From: Isoetes taiwanensis
Lineage: Eukaryota; Streptophyta; Lycopodiopsida; Isoetales; Isoetaceae
Direction of reading: 5' to 3'
DNA length: 64,000 nucleotides
Assembly (NCBI GenBank): GCA_021234155.1
Contig: JAJEKV010000056.1
Location: 5,640,932 to 5,704,931, forward strand
Within the stretch, counting starts at the first letter, position 1. Every line of letters starts with the position of its first letter. The notes beneath the pieces are model-generated. The model was given only the letters and a program-made list of their open reading frames with translations. It was not told where the DNA came from and did no database searches. Positions 12,180 through 22,009 of this stretch are shown in pieces. The position numbers and the translations under genes are program-made.

Positions 12180-14184
12180 TAAACAAAGTTTCAAAGAAAA
12201 AGCTTATCCGGATCCATGGCGATCAATTCCACACGATTGCCCCCGAAGCAAATGCGGATCCAACTCGACGACAACTACATAGCTTCACAAGGCATTGGCT
12301 CTTCAAATCAAGCTCACCAGGTCTGGAAGCTTTACAGTATTTTATTTCTTAAAATTCTTTGAATGCTCTCTGAATAGAGATAAAGACATATACAGGTTGA
12401 TGCTTAGTAACGATTTTTGCCTTGTATTAAGTATAGACTAATTAGAAGGATGATTCTATCTTAATATGGCTAGAACTTGTAGATCTACAAAGCAGATGTA
12501 TAAATCTCATTATTCACTGGAAATGTGAGCATACATCTCATTATTCACTGGAAATGTGAGCATACTTGGCTATTTTGAGGATTATGTTATACCTGGTTGG
12601 ATAGCAAGGCATCCTAGTGTGAGCATACTTGGCTATTTTGAGGATTATGTTATACCTGGTTGGATAGCAAGGCATCCTAAAGTTCAGATCTACAAATTCT
12701 GATTTGTCTTGAATTTTTGTCTCAATAAATATTGAATAATGATGAACTCTAGATATGAATGTTTTACTAATCCAAGCAGAGGTTGAACAGAAGAAGAAGG
12801 TAATTAATGAGATAACAGATTGCTACAGTGAGATGCACTGACATCAAAGCGTGTTGCACTAAATAATGAAGGATTAGTATAGGTTGCATTTTGTGAGAAC
12901 TTTCAAGGCTGTTAAGTTATGACTGCATTTCATTGTTCTGACCATAAGAAAGCTGTGCAAGCAGAAAATTAAGAGAATTTGTTGTGTCATTCAATAGATC
13001 TAAGGATATGCTTCTTGGGGTGATGCATGGATCAAAGCTAATAGCCACTGATCTCTGGTTTCTGGTTACCTATTTATTACTCGTGAACAAAGGTGAGATG
13101 TTCTAACAGAAGTTTGAAAGAGTGTTTACTTGGAAAGAACTACAGTGCACAAAACTGCTGCTACTGCTGTAAATAACAGCAGCTTGACATGCATTCTTCA
13201 GGTCGGTGGCATGTAGACAAACCCTTATACAGATGACTTGAGAAGTTGCTTCGATATGGTGCCTCGTACAAGTCTTATGAGGTTTCTGTGATGAATAGGA
13301 TGGCTGAGGCTATACCCATAGTAATACGATTGACAAACCCCTTTGGGCAAGTAGACGTGATGTTATATAGATGGTCCACATGCAGACTTAACCATATGTT
13401 ACAATAGAATCTTGTCAACATATTTCATGTTTTTGAGAATGTATTATATCTGCATAGGCTGCTGCAGGGCAAAACTTTAGGACGGACCTTGCCGAGAAGG
13501 ATGTTCATGACTGGAACAAATTGCCTAAGAGGATGTTCATCGTGATCTTTTAATTTAACTTCTTAGCATGTATGCTAATTTAATGAATCCTTATCTTTTA
13601 GGGCAGAGTACTTTACACACTCTCTGCTTGTTAAATTGTCCGTCTATTGTGTTTGTGTTAACATACAAGGTGAAGGGCGATAAGCCCAAGGAATCTGTAG
13701 CTTACCTGCTAGTGACTTAGGCTCTTACCCTTCTTAGGCTAACTGTCCTCTGGTTTCACTGTCAGGTAACGGGATTTCTTGCTCCTGTGTATGTTTCCCA
13801 TTCATTCAAGTTGAAGCTACATGACATGATGACTTTGAGGTCACATTTTTGACAAGGCTCTTGAGCTGTTGATTTGAAAGACAAAGGAAATTCTAAACTT
13901 CATTTTCAATCTTTATGTCATTTTTTAGTCAATGTTGAATTCGTTTAAGGGTTAATATGATGTATTGAACAAGAACATTAATTGAATTGACAAAGAGGAA
14001 ATGATTATTTCTGAAGAGAATCTGGTAATTTCTTTTGGTAAATGTTTAACCATTTTTAAGGCTTAAGTCAAAATTTACACCTGTTTTGTCTTAAGGCTGC
14101 ATATTGGCCAGAAGTGGTCTTTGCAAAAGTCCATGGAAGGTAAAAGTCTGTTGAACAGATTTTGAAAGGTTTTTTTTTTTTTTT

Positions 14185-15580
14185 GTAATCCATTTAATTG
14201 TTTTAGAGGTATGGTCTATAGTTTCAGGTATGGTCCTTCATACATCCAAATTAAAACATCCTGAACTTGGTTATTGTACTATATATTGCTCTATATATGA
14301 ATTTTCAAAGGGAAACTCTAGACCTTGGAAGCCTGGAGTTGAGAATGTTGAGGGATGGTGAAAGCAATAACATAGCCTCATATTCATGTGATAGCACCAT
14401 TTTCCACTATGTTCCTATACGTGAGAAGGATGTATACAGCTCTAAACAATACAATTTTCTAATGTCTTCCTATATGCCCATGATGTGTGTATAGATATTG
14501 GAGAACCTTGTTTCTCCCCATCAAATATTGATTTGTTTGTTTAGAGGGCAACCCATCTCGCAATCCACCTTGCGATAACATCTTGTTTAACAAATGTCTA
14601 ACAAATGGGATAGTCTATTGTAAAACATTGTGTTTTGCTCAAGACAGGACAAGATAACTTTAGATGTCAAAGTTTTGGAGAAAAGAAATTTCATGGATTG
14701 TAATGTCAAAGATTTGCAGAGAAGAGAAGAAATGTCATGGATTGTAAATTCTTTGCTTTGTTTGTCAAACTGTGCAGCAATGGGCTAATGGTTGTGCCGA
14801 CCAGATCATTCAGTAAGTCCTAAGCAGTCTTTGCCGCTGAAAGGACAGTTATCACTGATTGTATGAAAGACTACTATGCATGAAAGTCAAGTCAATCTGC
14901 TATATAGAGTGGAAAACTAGGCAGAACAATGAGTAAGCCACTAGAAATGATGCAAAGAACTTTAGAATTAATTGATGAAGCAAACCAAGTTCTCGTTAAT
15001 AGGGGAGGATGCCCTTCTTCCACCCATTCCCCTTCAATGGCCCACTTTTGCCCTTTAATTGCCCACTTTTTACCCTTTAATAGCCCACCTTAAGAAGTAA
15101 TTGAAATTGGCCTTTAATAGCCCACCTTAAAAAGTAATTGAAATTGAACTAGATGCATGGTCTAGAGACGTGCACTTGTGGGCCAATGAAGGTCAAATGT
15201 GAGCATTTTGGTGGTCCATTGAAAGGTTTTTAGTGGTCCATTGAAGGGCATTTAATGGTCTATTGGGGTTAAAATAACAATAGAACTTAAAGTCTTTATA
15301 TCGAGCTTCCAATTTGTCAAAACAACTCATTTTTAATATCATTTGAAAAAACTTTGAGATTTCATTATTTTCTATCAAAATGGGACATAAAAATAAATTA
15401 AACCCATCATAGTAAAATTTTTACCCTTAGGTGGGCACTAGTCCGAAGTCTGCCTTCTTGAAAGCAACTTTTCCTTTTCCCCTAAGTCTGCCTTCTTGAA
15501 AGCACTTTTTCCTTTCGATCAAACTATCTACGCCCGAATTTGGTTAGACTCCCAAGATTGGAAAGTTCCCCAATTTTCCT
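14185..15580. other. no recognised gene; short tandem motifs
   Basis: No protein is recognised. Around 15030-15145 strings like GCCCACTTTTGCCCTTTAAT and AGCCCACCTTAARAAGTAATTG recur in tandem, probably microduplications. TTTTCCTTT-rich strings with TCTGCCTTCTTGAAAGCA repeat at about 15450 and 15486. Confidence 0.4.
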
Positions 15581-15582
15581 AT

Positions 15583-15630
15583 GTGGAAACCTCCCCAGCT
15601 TTCCATGAAAGCTTGGGGAGGTTTCCATTT
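15583..15630. repeat. GGAAACCTCCCC palindrome
   Basis: GGAAACCTCCCCAGCTTTCC is followed immediately by its reverse complement, forming a near-perfect hairpin. Same motif as the cluster at 17.3-17.6 kb. Confidence 0.8.
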
Positions 15631-16415
15631 ATAAAAGTTGGGCAAAGAATTAATATCAATGGCAATGGGTGCTATTGGCGCTCCTTTTCTGTAGGAGCAG
15701 AAGGCAAAAAGCTTGAAAGCGGCAAGAGCAGATGGATTACTGATTTTTGCAAGCAGGAAGCAGCCAAAGCTTGGATACCGACCTTGCATACCGATTTCTG
15801 GCAGATTTACGACTGTTTCTGCAGTGTCTAGCAGGGCTTGTTGAAGAATCTGCAAAAAAAAAAAACGTGATAATCTGAAGCAAGGCGGCAGGGAAGGTTT
15901 GAGAGATTTTCTTTTTTGCTTTCAGCTCCATTTTTTTTTTTTTTTTTTTTTTTATAACGAGAACGTTTTTCGGGTCGAAAGCAGCTATGGAAGGTACAAA
16001 TTTTGAAATATCTTTGTGCTCAAGCTAACTTGGTCTGATTCGCAAAGGCCTGTAGTCCAACATGAACTGCATCGAAAATATTTGATAGTAGAGCTATGAT
16101 AGCAAATAAGCTTTTAATGCTTGATTTTTTATGAGTTACGAATCTATGAAGAGCTAGAGTTGTGGTGGATTTCGTACAGCCAAAGCAAGCCGATGATATA
16201 CGATCCAGCATTTTGAGTGGATAAAAATGCTTGGAGCTTGTATACCAGCGGTCTACATGGAACTTTTCATGTCGAAAACAGATTTGCCTGTTCATTTTGA
16301 ATTTTCTAAAGCCAGTTCTTAGTTCTGTTCCAGGTCCATCGTTGATGCCACTCTATCGTTTATATTTTACGCTTTACATTTTCTATTTTACACTTACAAT
16401 ATATATTATACGTTG
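15631..16415. other. no recognised gene
   Basis: Contains a long poly-T (15929-15953) and an A-run near 15853. The region directly before 16416 could be intron of the methyltransferase-like remnant, since a pyrimidine-rich stretch precedes it, but no further exon was found. Confidence 0.35.
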
Positions 16416-16631
16416 AGGCATCCAATTTACAGCAGCTCTATGTTCCTCTTTGCCGGCTTCTGCTTGTTGTTACGATCTTATTGGAGCCCTGCTATCCTTA
16501 TTCCTGCATGCCTACTTTACTATGAGTAGCGCATCAAGACTGAAGAGGATCTCTTGTTGAAGCATTATCCTAAAGTTTGGGTGGACTATGCAAAGAAAGT
16601 GCGCCACAAGTTTGTGCCATTCATATATTGA
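16416..16631 (+). pseudogene. isoprenylcysteine methyltransferase-like C-terminus
   Basis: Reading from 16416, the frame gives RHPIYSSS, then two hydrophobic segments (MFLFAGFCLLL and AILIPACLLYY), then RIKTEEDLLLKHYPKVW and a C-terminal KKVRHKFVPFIY before TGA at 16631. The RHP-x-Y motif, hydrophobic pair, R-I-x-x-E-E-x-x-L and final R-x-x-x-F/I-P-F are the conserved C-terminal layout of isoprenylcysteine carboxyl methyltransferase and related membrane methyltransferases, which bind S-adenosylmethionine there. An in-frame TAG just before RIKTEED (from a likely Trp codon) breaks it, and no N-terminal half is visible, so I call it a pseudogene fragment. Confidence 0.65.
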
Positions 16632-17315
16632 CGATAATGTTAGATTAGAGTGATGATTTTCAGAAAGGGACAAAGCTGGATGGGTGATTATCATACTATG
16701 GTTGTGAACAGCATGGATGCATGCGCAGGATTAGTGGTAAGATTGTTGAATCATTGCTGGTGGTTACATTTGCTTACACCAATAAACACATAAATGTCCA
16801 GGTTGTACGGATGCTGATACAGATGTTGACATGCCAGTATGAAGTCTTTTGCTGTGATAGGTTCCATGATCATGCTAAAAAAAATTTTTGATAGCTTCCA
16901 TCATTATGCTGACAGTCTATATATGGAGGCAAAGTCATAATGGTTGATGTCTGTCATGCGAACCAGGAGTGATCACAAACATCATCGTTGATGCAAGATA
17001 CTTTGTTTTTTATTTGTAACTCTTAACTTTGTTCAAAGATACATACGTTAGGGCAGTAACTGAAGATCTATTAATGGCTACGGTCATATATTTTATGAAG
17101 ATTTGTGGTGAGATCACTCTGAATTTAAACTCTGAATTTAAACGCTCAGCTTTAATACGACATAATACATGATTGCACAGAGTACCTCTGTATGGATTAT
17201 ATATGCAAAAAACTAAATCTGGAAGTTTATATATGCGAGTGTAATTAATAAAGGCATGTTTACACAAGCACCGAGGTGGATATTAAAAAAGCACAAAGGT
17301 TTTTTTTCTAATTTT
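16632..17315. other. no recognised gene
   Basis: AT-rich. May include 3' flank of the methyltransferase-like remnant. No motif recognised. A duplicated CTCTGAATTTAAA occurs near 17117-17140. Confidence 0.3.
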
Positions 17316-17317
17316 TA

Positions 17318-17585
17318 TGGGAAACCTCCCCAATTTTCCATGGAAACCTCCCCTATTATCTTATGGAAACCTCCCCAGATCTACTAGGAAAGTTGGGAGG
17401 TTTCCAGGGAAAGGTGGGGAGGTTTCCATGAAAACCTCCCCCAAGTCTACCTGAAAAGTTGGGGAGGTTTCCATGAAAACCTCCCCCAAGTCTACCTGAA
17501 AAGTTGGGGAGGTTTCCAGGGAATGAAGGGGAGGTTTCCATTGAAAGTGGGAGAGGTTTCCATGGAAAATTGGGGAGGTTTCAAC
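17318..17585. repeat. array of GGGGAGGTTTCC palindromes
   Basis: At least ten copies of GGAAACCTCCCC or its reverse complement GGGGAGGTTTCC alternate in under 270 bases, separated by short spacers, including two near-identical tandem blocks containing CCCAAGTCTACCTGAAAAGT. The result is several overlapping hairpins. Apparent Pro/Gly-rich peptides from this stretch are only translations of the repeat. Confidence 0.85.
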
Positions 17586-17599
17586 TGAAGTCCAAATCG

Positions 17600-18780
17600 G
17601 CTTCTTTGTTGTAATTTAAGGTCTTTACTAGAAGCCTTAAAGCAACTTTTCCTTTGTTGTAATTTAAGGTCTCTACTAGAAGCCTTTATTCTGTGTAAGG
17701 AGTTTTTGGATGGTAATTCCTCGTGGAAACCATTAGAGCAACTTGAGAAAAGCATCGAGCTCAGTTATAACACAATCAAGGACTACCTGGGCAAAAGCCA
17801 ATGGCACAAGTCCTTGAAGCTCAAGTCCTTGTAGACAAACATTAGCATGCAGCTCTACCTCAAAGAACAAGTCCTTGGAGCTCAAGTCCTTGACAAACAT
17901 TAGCATGCAGCTCTACCTCAAAGAGCTCTACCTCAAAGAACAGATGTTGGAAATGGCTAAAGAACAGATGTTGGAAATGGGTGACAAGCTTTCTTTCCAA
18001 ACCCTGGGAATGAAGAATTTGCTAAGACCTTGTCTGATTATCTTGCAAAGGGACAGCTAGCAAGGTTCAACTATCTTACTTCGACAGATAGCAAATAATC
18101 TCAAAGTGTCACTATCAGCTAGCTACCGTAGGATTGAAGCTTGAGCTTTTATGCAACAAAAAATTGCAATGAACAACAACGAAAATCTTAAGGAATTGGA
18201 TGGCTTGGTCATGCTTCTACAAAATGAAGTTGGCTTCTAAAGACTCATCGCTACAATGGGGCAGCTCATGGCTTCTTCCTGCTTCTTTCTTTTTCCCTAT
18301 CACATGACAAGTGAGGCAAGAGCTTGTGCTATATTTTTGAAATAAATGCAATCAAAGAGTGGTTTGAAAGGGGTCACACACATGTCCAGTACTAGAATGG
18401 AGCTTAGCAATTTGAACATTGAAACAAATTATGGTATGAAGTTTGCAATAGACGAGTTCTTTGACCGCGTCTTCAAAGAAAAGATAAGACAAGCAGTTCA
18501 AAAGAGTAGAGATGATGGCTCGGCAGTTGATAAAACAGGAAGCTGCCTGTGTTATCAAAGAACTGATTGATACCAATCCAAAATACAAGTGCCATGATTG
18601 ATACCTTAGCCACAAGTGAGCACGGTGCCATTGCAGTTGATCAAAAAGGAGCCATGTCTCTGCTTTTTAGAAAGTTAGAACTAGGTAATAGTCTTGTAAA
18701 GGAGTATTTTTTAGTTAATTTACAATTCTTGGCTAAAACAAGTCAGACCGTTCGTGCAACTGTCAAAAAATCTTAAGGTG
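17600..18780 (+). pseudogene. unrecognised decayed gene with microduplications
   Basis: Several plus-strand blocks look protein-coding but fall in different frames. One includes KPLEQLEKSIELSYNTIK (about 17730-17790), one LARFNYLTSTDS (about 18058-18090), one EFFDRVFKEKIRQAVQKS (about 18450-18510) and one EHGAIAVDQKGAMSLLFRKL (about 18617-18680). I do not recognise the family. Short tandem duplications scar the region: a 54-bp unit with TTGTAATTTAAGGTCT (17608-17690), a 60-bp unit with GACAAACATTAGCATGCAGC (about 17833-17925), and CAGATGTTGGAAATGG twice (17941-17980). These would shift frames. Possibly the remains of a multi-exon host gene, upstream of TIM10 on the opposite strand. Confidence 0.3.
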
Positions 18781-18789
18781 TTCCTAAGC

Positions 18790-19190
18790 TTTTCAGTCTT
18801 TTGCAGCATAAATCATTATCTGCACCTTGTAGAGTGAATATCATGGGTCTTTACTGTTCATGATGGATAAACTTAACCTACCAATCACAATCACAGAGTT
18901 AATCATCATCCTGGTGCCAATGCGCCCAGTAAGAAAACGAAAATACTAGACCTCGTGGCAATGTATACAAATAGTGCACAAAAACCACATATCAGAAAGA
19001 CTACTACTTGGAAAGCAACAAGGTGGCAGAAACTAGGGATGAAGCCATGAAATTACAGATTTACTCATTTCATATTTGAATTTACATGCAAGCCAGCAAT
19101 TGTTTGAAGACAGATCATCATGAGCATACCTTGTTTACTAACAATTCATCATCAAGATGTAAACAGGTTCGGGTATCTGCAAGGGATAAG
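18790..19190. other. 3' flank of TIM10 gene, nothing else seen
   Basis: Intergenic sequence between the decayed plus-strand region and the 3' end of the minus-strand TIM10 gene. It would hold the 3' UTR and polyadenylation signals. No further gene seen. Confidence 0.4.
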
Positions 19191-19192
19191 TT

Positions 19193-19740
19193 CTACATTG
19201 AGGGTCTACCGGATCCAAGCATTTGCCCCACAATGGATGTTACCTACAATAAAAGAAAGTAAGCTTTGGATATAATGTCGTGGCAATAACCAAAGTTGTC
19301 AGAGTGAAAAGCTCATAATAAATTACCTGCCAATATTTTGCAACACAGCGATCGATACAGCTATTTTCACCTACATTCAACTCAGAGTCTTTGTAACTGA
19401 AAATGTAAATATAAAACTCAAAATCAATGTAACAAAGAAAGAAGAACAAAAACAGAGGCAGATACTTACTTTCTTGCAATGCACTTTTCAAAACACGTAT
19501 GAGTCATTCTGTTACACTTGCAATATGTTGCAGTTAAAGTATGAGCATAATCAATATCAGTGTAGATAAGCGACTCACTTGTTGAAAAGTTCCACACGGT
19601 ACTCCATCTCCTGTTGGGCCATGCCAAACATCTGAGACATAGAGATCTATTAGTACCAGCAAGCAACAAGAAAAAAAAAATCCATCAGATTGCACCATTT
19701 CTTTTTCAACAGCCGATGGAGCCTTCTCGTTCTTGCTCAT
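19193..19740 (-). CDS. TIM10: TIM10-type small Tim chaperone, five exons
   Basis: The exons are 19740-19696, 19631-19579, 19508-19470, 19396-19327 and 19243-19193. All introns have GT-AG borders and the phases agree, giving an 85-residue protein with a normal stop. It begins MSKNEKAPSAVEKE and continues MFGMAQQEMEYRVELFNK. It carries the twin CX3C motif (TCFEKC and SCIDRC) and ends VGQMLGSGRPSM. Small Tim proteins form hexameric intermembrane-space chaperones (Tim9-Tim10) that escort hydrophobic precursors to the TIM22 and SAM complexes; the four cysteines form two disulphides. Length and motif spacing are normal for the family. An in-frame ATG lies eight codons upstream at 19764; the internal one was chosen because family N-termini are short. 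No lesion is visible, so it is likely functional, the only such gene here. Confidence 0.9.
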
Positions 19741-19744
19741 CTCC

Positions 19745-20479
19745 GCTCGATCGATGGACCGCATTAGGGTTCAAGAGTTTAGGGTTTAACACCGGCCGTT
19801 AAAAGGGCCGTCAGATTTAAGTTTATAGGAAACGGCACTGTTAATATAACGGCGCAAGGTAACCAGGGTTCGCAAAGTGTAATATGTTAGGTTAAATTTC
19901 AAGGGCAGATTTAACGGTAACGGACCGTAAACCACAAGGTAGCCACAAGTATTTTTGGGTTGCCCCTAGGGGGGCAATCCCTTGTTTACATGGGGTTTTC
20001 GGCATATTCCTGGTATATGTCGGTATATACCAAGAACATCCCAAAAACTGCTCCAAACTCCCAATAGCCTGTAAACTCTCGGTTGCCCCTGTTGATGGGC
20101 AGCCGCTCCAAAACCGTCTAACCGGCAAACCCTAAATAAGTGTAGCACCTCGACCTCGGCCTCTTAGCCGTCAAAATCTTCAGCAGCCTATTCCTAATCA
20201 TGGTCGTTTTGCCAGAGCAATCCCTGCAGAGCTTTCAACCATAGCTTGGAAGAGACATTTGTTGGCACCGGAGTCGGACCAAATTTTGCCTGCAACCATA
20301 CATCCTAATTGCCGCAGACCATATTCTTTGTTAGAAATGTCCGAATTCCAGTGGCCCTGAGCTACTCTAACTCTCCCTCCTGTGTTAAAAAGATCTGGCA
20401 TAGATCCAAGTCTCTGGTTTGCACAAATTGGTTGGAGCATCTGTGGCCCAATCCGTTGAGGCCTTTAAAGGTAAAGTTG
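19745..20479. other. upstream region of TIM10 and of PDCD2-like gene
   Basis: Promoter-side sequence of TIM10. No clear TATA box was identified. A coding-like but unrecognised stretch occurs at 20210-20460. The region contains palindromic-looking GGTATATRTCGGTATATACC around 20011-20030. Confidence 0.35.
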
Positions 20480-20485
20480 TAAACA

Positions 20486-22005
20486 TTGTTGAAAAATATT
20501 TTGCTGCTGGAATATTGTCTTCCCATTTTTAAAAGTTATCTAAGAATGTGCAAAATGAGATCTTGCAAGTTGCTCCAGCCAAACTATTCAGAGAAAAATG
20601 ATGTAATTTGCCCATGCACGGCAAAGACTAGAGTAAAATGTATTGGACATTTTTGTCATGCCGATGGCAAAAGAACATATTCATATGAGATCCCTTGTAG
20701 TAGCATCTATTATTGTGATGTTGCATAATTGCATTTGTGGAGTTTATACTTATGTTTTCATGTAGTTCCTCTCTGCAGTTGGTGTGGGTCATGGAGGGGT
20801 GGAAAGCTTTATGGATCTTGTTAGTAAAATGCTTGAAGGTAGCAAATAATTCTAATAAGCTATATGTCCAAAGTGGTACGCTTAGAGTATGATGTTATCG
20901 AATTTGAAAGATGGTTAGTACTGCCCTTATCTTCAATTGTAGACGAGCCACCGGGTGTGTGTGTCATAGCACTACTTGTAAACAAGTTCGATGCGCCTAT
21001 TTCAACAAATCACCGGATCTTTGCAATGAAGGATCAACTTGTGTGTTTGCCGCTAAGACAGCCTAGCTACAAAGATCAAGCTATGGCCGAATTTGAACCG
21101 CTTTGTAGAAGAGGAGGAAGAAGAAGGACAAGCTTTACAAGGTGATGCGCTTTCATATAAGATCTCAAATAAAGATATGGATGGAGTTCTAATGAAGGAT
21201 CCAAGTACTTTGAGGAGGTAGCATTAAGATGTTAATATTGGCATAGGTTACATAAATTTATACCGGCCCGCTAATTTAAGTTTTCATCTACAGGCACCAA
21301 AGGAATGTCATATCCGGGCTTTATTCCGTGCTCAGATCGTAAGTCCCCAACTCAAGTTTTAAGGTAAATTGATTTTGACGTAAAGGAAACATGTTGTACT
21401 ATTACAGGAGTCTTGTACAGGTACTGCAGGTCAAGAGTTGCAAAACCAGTGTGGTTGAATTTTAATGGCAAACTTGAAGCATCAAATGCTCCATCCTGCA
21501 GTCTATGTGGAGGTCCACGCATCTTTGAATGTCAGGTAAGCAATCTCGTTCAGAAGTTCAGTTAAAGACCATTCTAATCAATTTGCTATGTTGTCTCATT
21601 CTAGGTGATGCCACAGCTGCTATACTATTTGCAGGTGCAAAATGAACCAGGTTCTCTGGACTGGGGAACAATAGTGGTGTATTCGTGTGCATCATCGTGT
21701 ATGCAAGGGGGATTCACTCATGTATAAGGGGGATATGCCATCTGCGTGCATGGGGTGGCAAAAAACCCCCCTGTATACGGATTTTTAAAAGCAAATTTTG
21801 ACCCCTTCCGAATAAAAATTACCTAGGATAGTGAAAAAAATACCAGAAAAAGGACCACCTGCCGACCGTATATGTACGAAAATGAGTCCAAAAAACCCCC
21901 TCCCCGTGCATGCACATGGGTTATACGCCCAAAACTGTGAACCCCCCTTGGTGTACGACCAAAGGCTATGTAGAAGAATATGCCTGGGTACAAATGGCAT
22001 CATAA
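20486..22005 (+). pseudogene. PDCD2/Tsr4-like gene, broken
   Basis: PDCD2/Tsr4 proteins have an N-terminal MYND zinc finger and a C-terminal domain, and in yeast and plants act as a chaperone for ribosomal protein uS5. Here a block at about 20768-20816 reads LCSWCGSWRGGKLYGSC, the start of the MYND finger. One at 20864 reads SKVVRLEYDVIEFE. One at about 21090-21220 is acidic (EEEEEEGQALQGD). An exon at about 21410-21535 has PSCSLCGGPRIFECQ with donor GTAAGC. The last exon (from about 21605) reads VMPQLLYYLQVQNEPGSLDW, is split by a 245-bp MITE, and resumes KGYVEEYAWVQMAS before TAA at 22005. Stops after the MYND start, frame changes near 21100 and the MITE indicate a pseudogene. A weak upstream block at 20540 (RMCKMRSC) may be the preceding exon. 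Confidence 0.75.
21705..21949 (-). mobile_element. Mutator-like MITE, copy A (245 bp)
   Basis: The ends are AAGGGGGATTCAC and GTGAACCCCCCTT (inverted). It is flanked by CGTGTATGC and the degenerate GGTGTACGA, a probable 9-bp target duplication. It matches the element at 30946-31191 in inverted orientation, sharing GGGGG.TATGCCA.CTGCGTGCA and TTCACA.AGTTTTGG strings and the same length. Removing it with one target copy rejoins the PDCD2-like last exon in frame. Confidence 0.8.
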
Positions 22006-22009
22006 AGCA

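Larger units (their letters stand above)
9749..14184 (+). repeat. 3.3-kb direct repeat, copy 2 with insertions
   Basis: Copy 2 of the segment at 5929-9213 in the same orientation. It is enlarged by a 937-bp insertion after 10600 and a TA-flanked 391-bp TIR element at 11789-12179. It lacks the two small inserts of copy 1, so the copies serve as empty-site controls for each other. Several short blocks differ strongly while the surroundings are identical (for example near 13144-13170 versus 8174-8205). Confidence 0.85.

Noticed and set aside
17356-17541. Gly/Pro/Phe-rich repetitive peptide on the minus strand
   Set aside because: Pure translation of the GGGGAGGTTTCC hairpin array.
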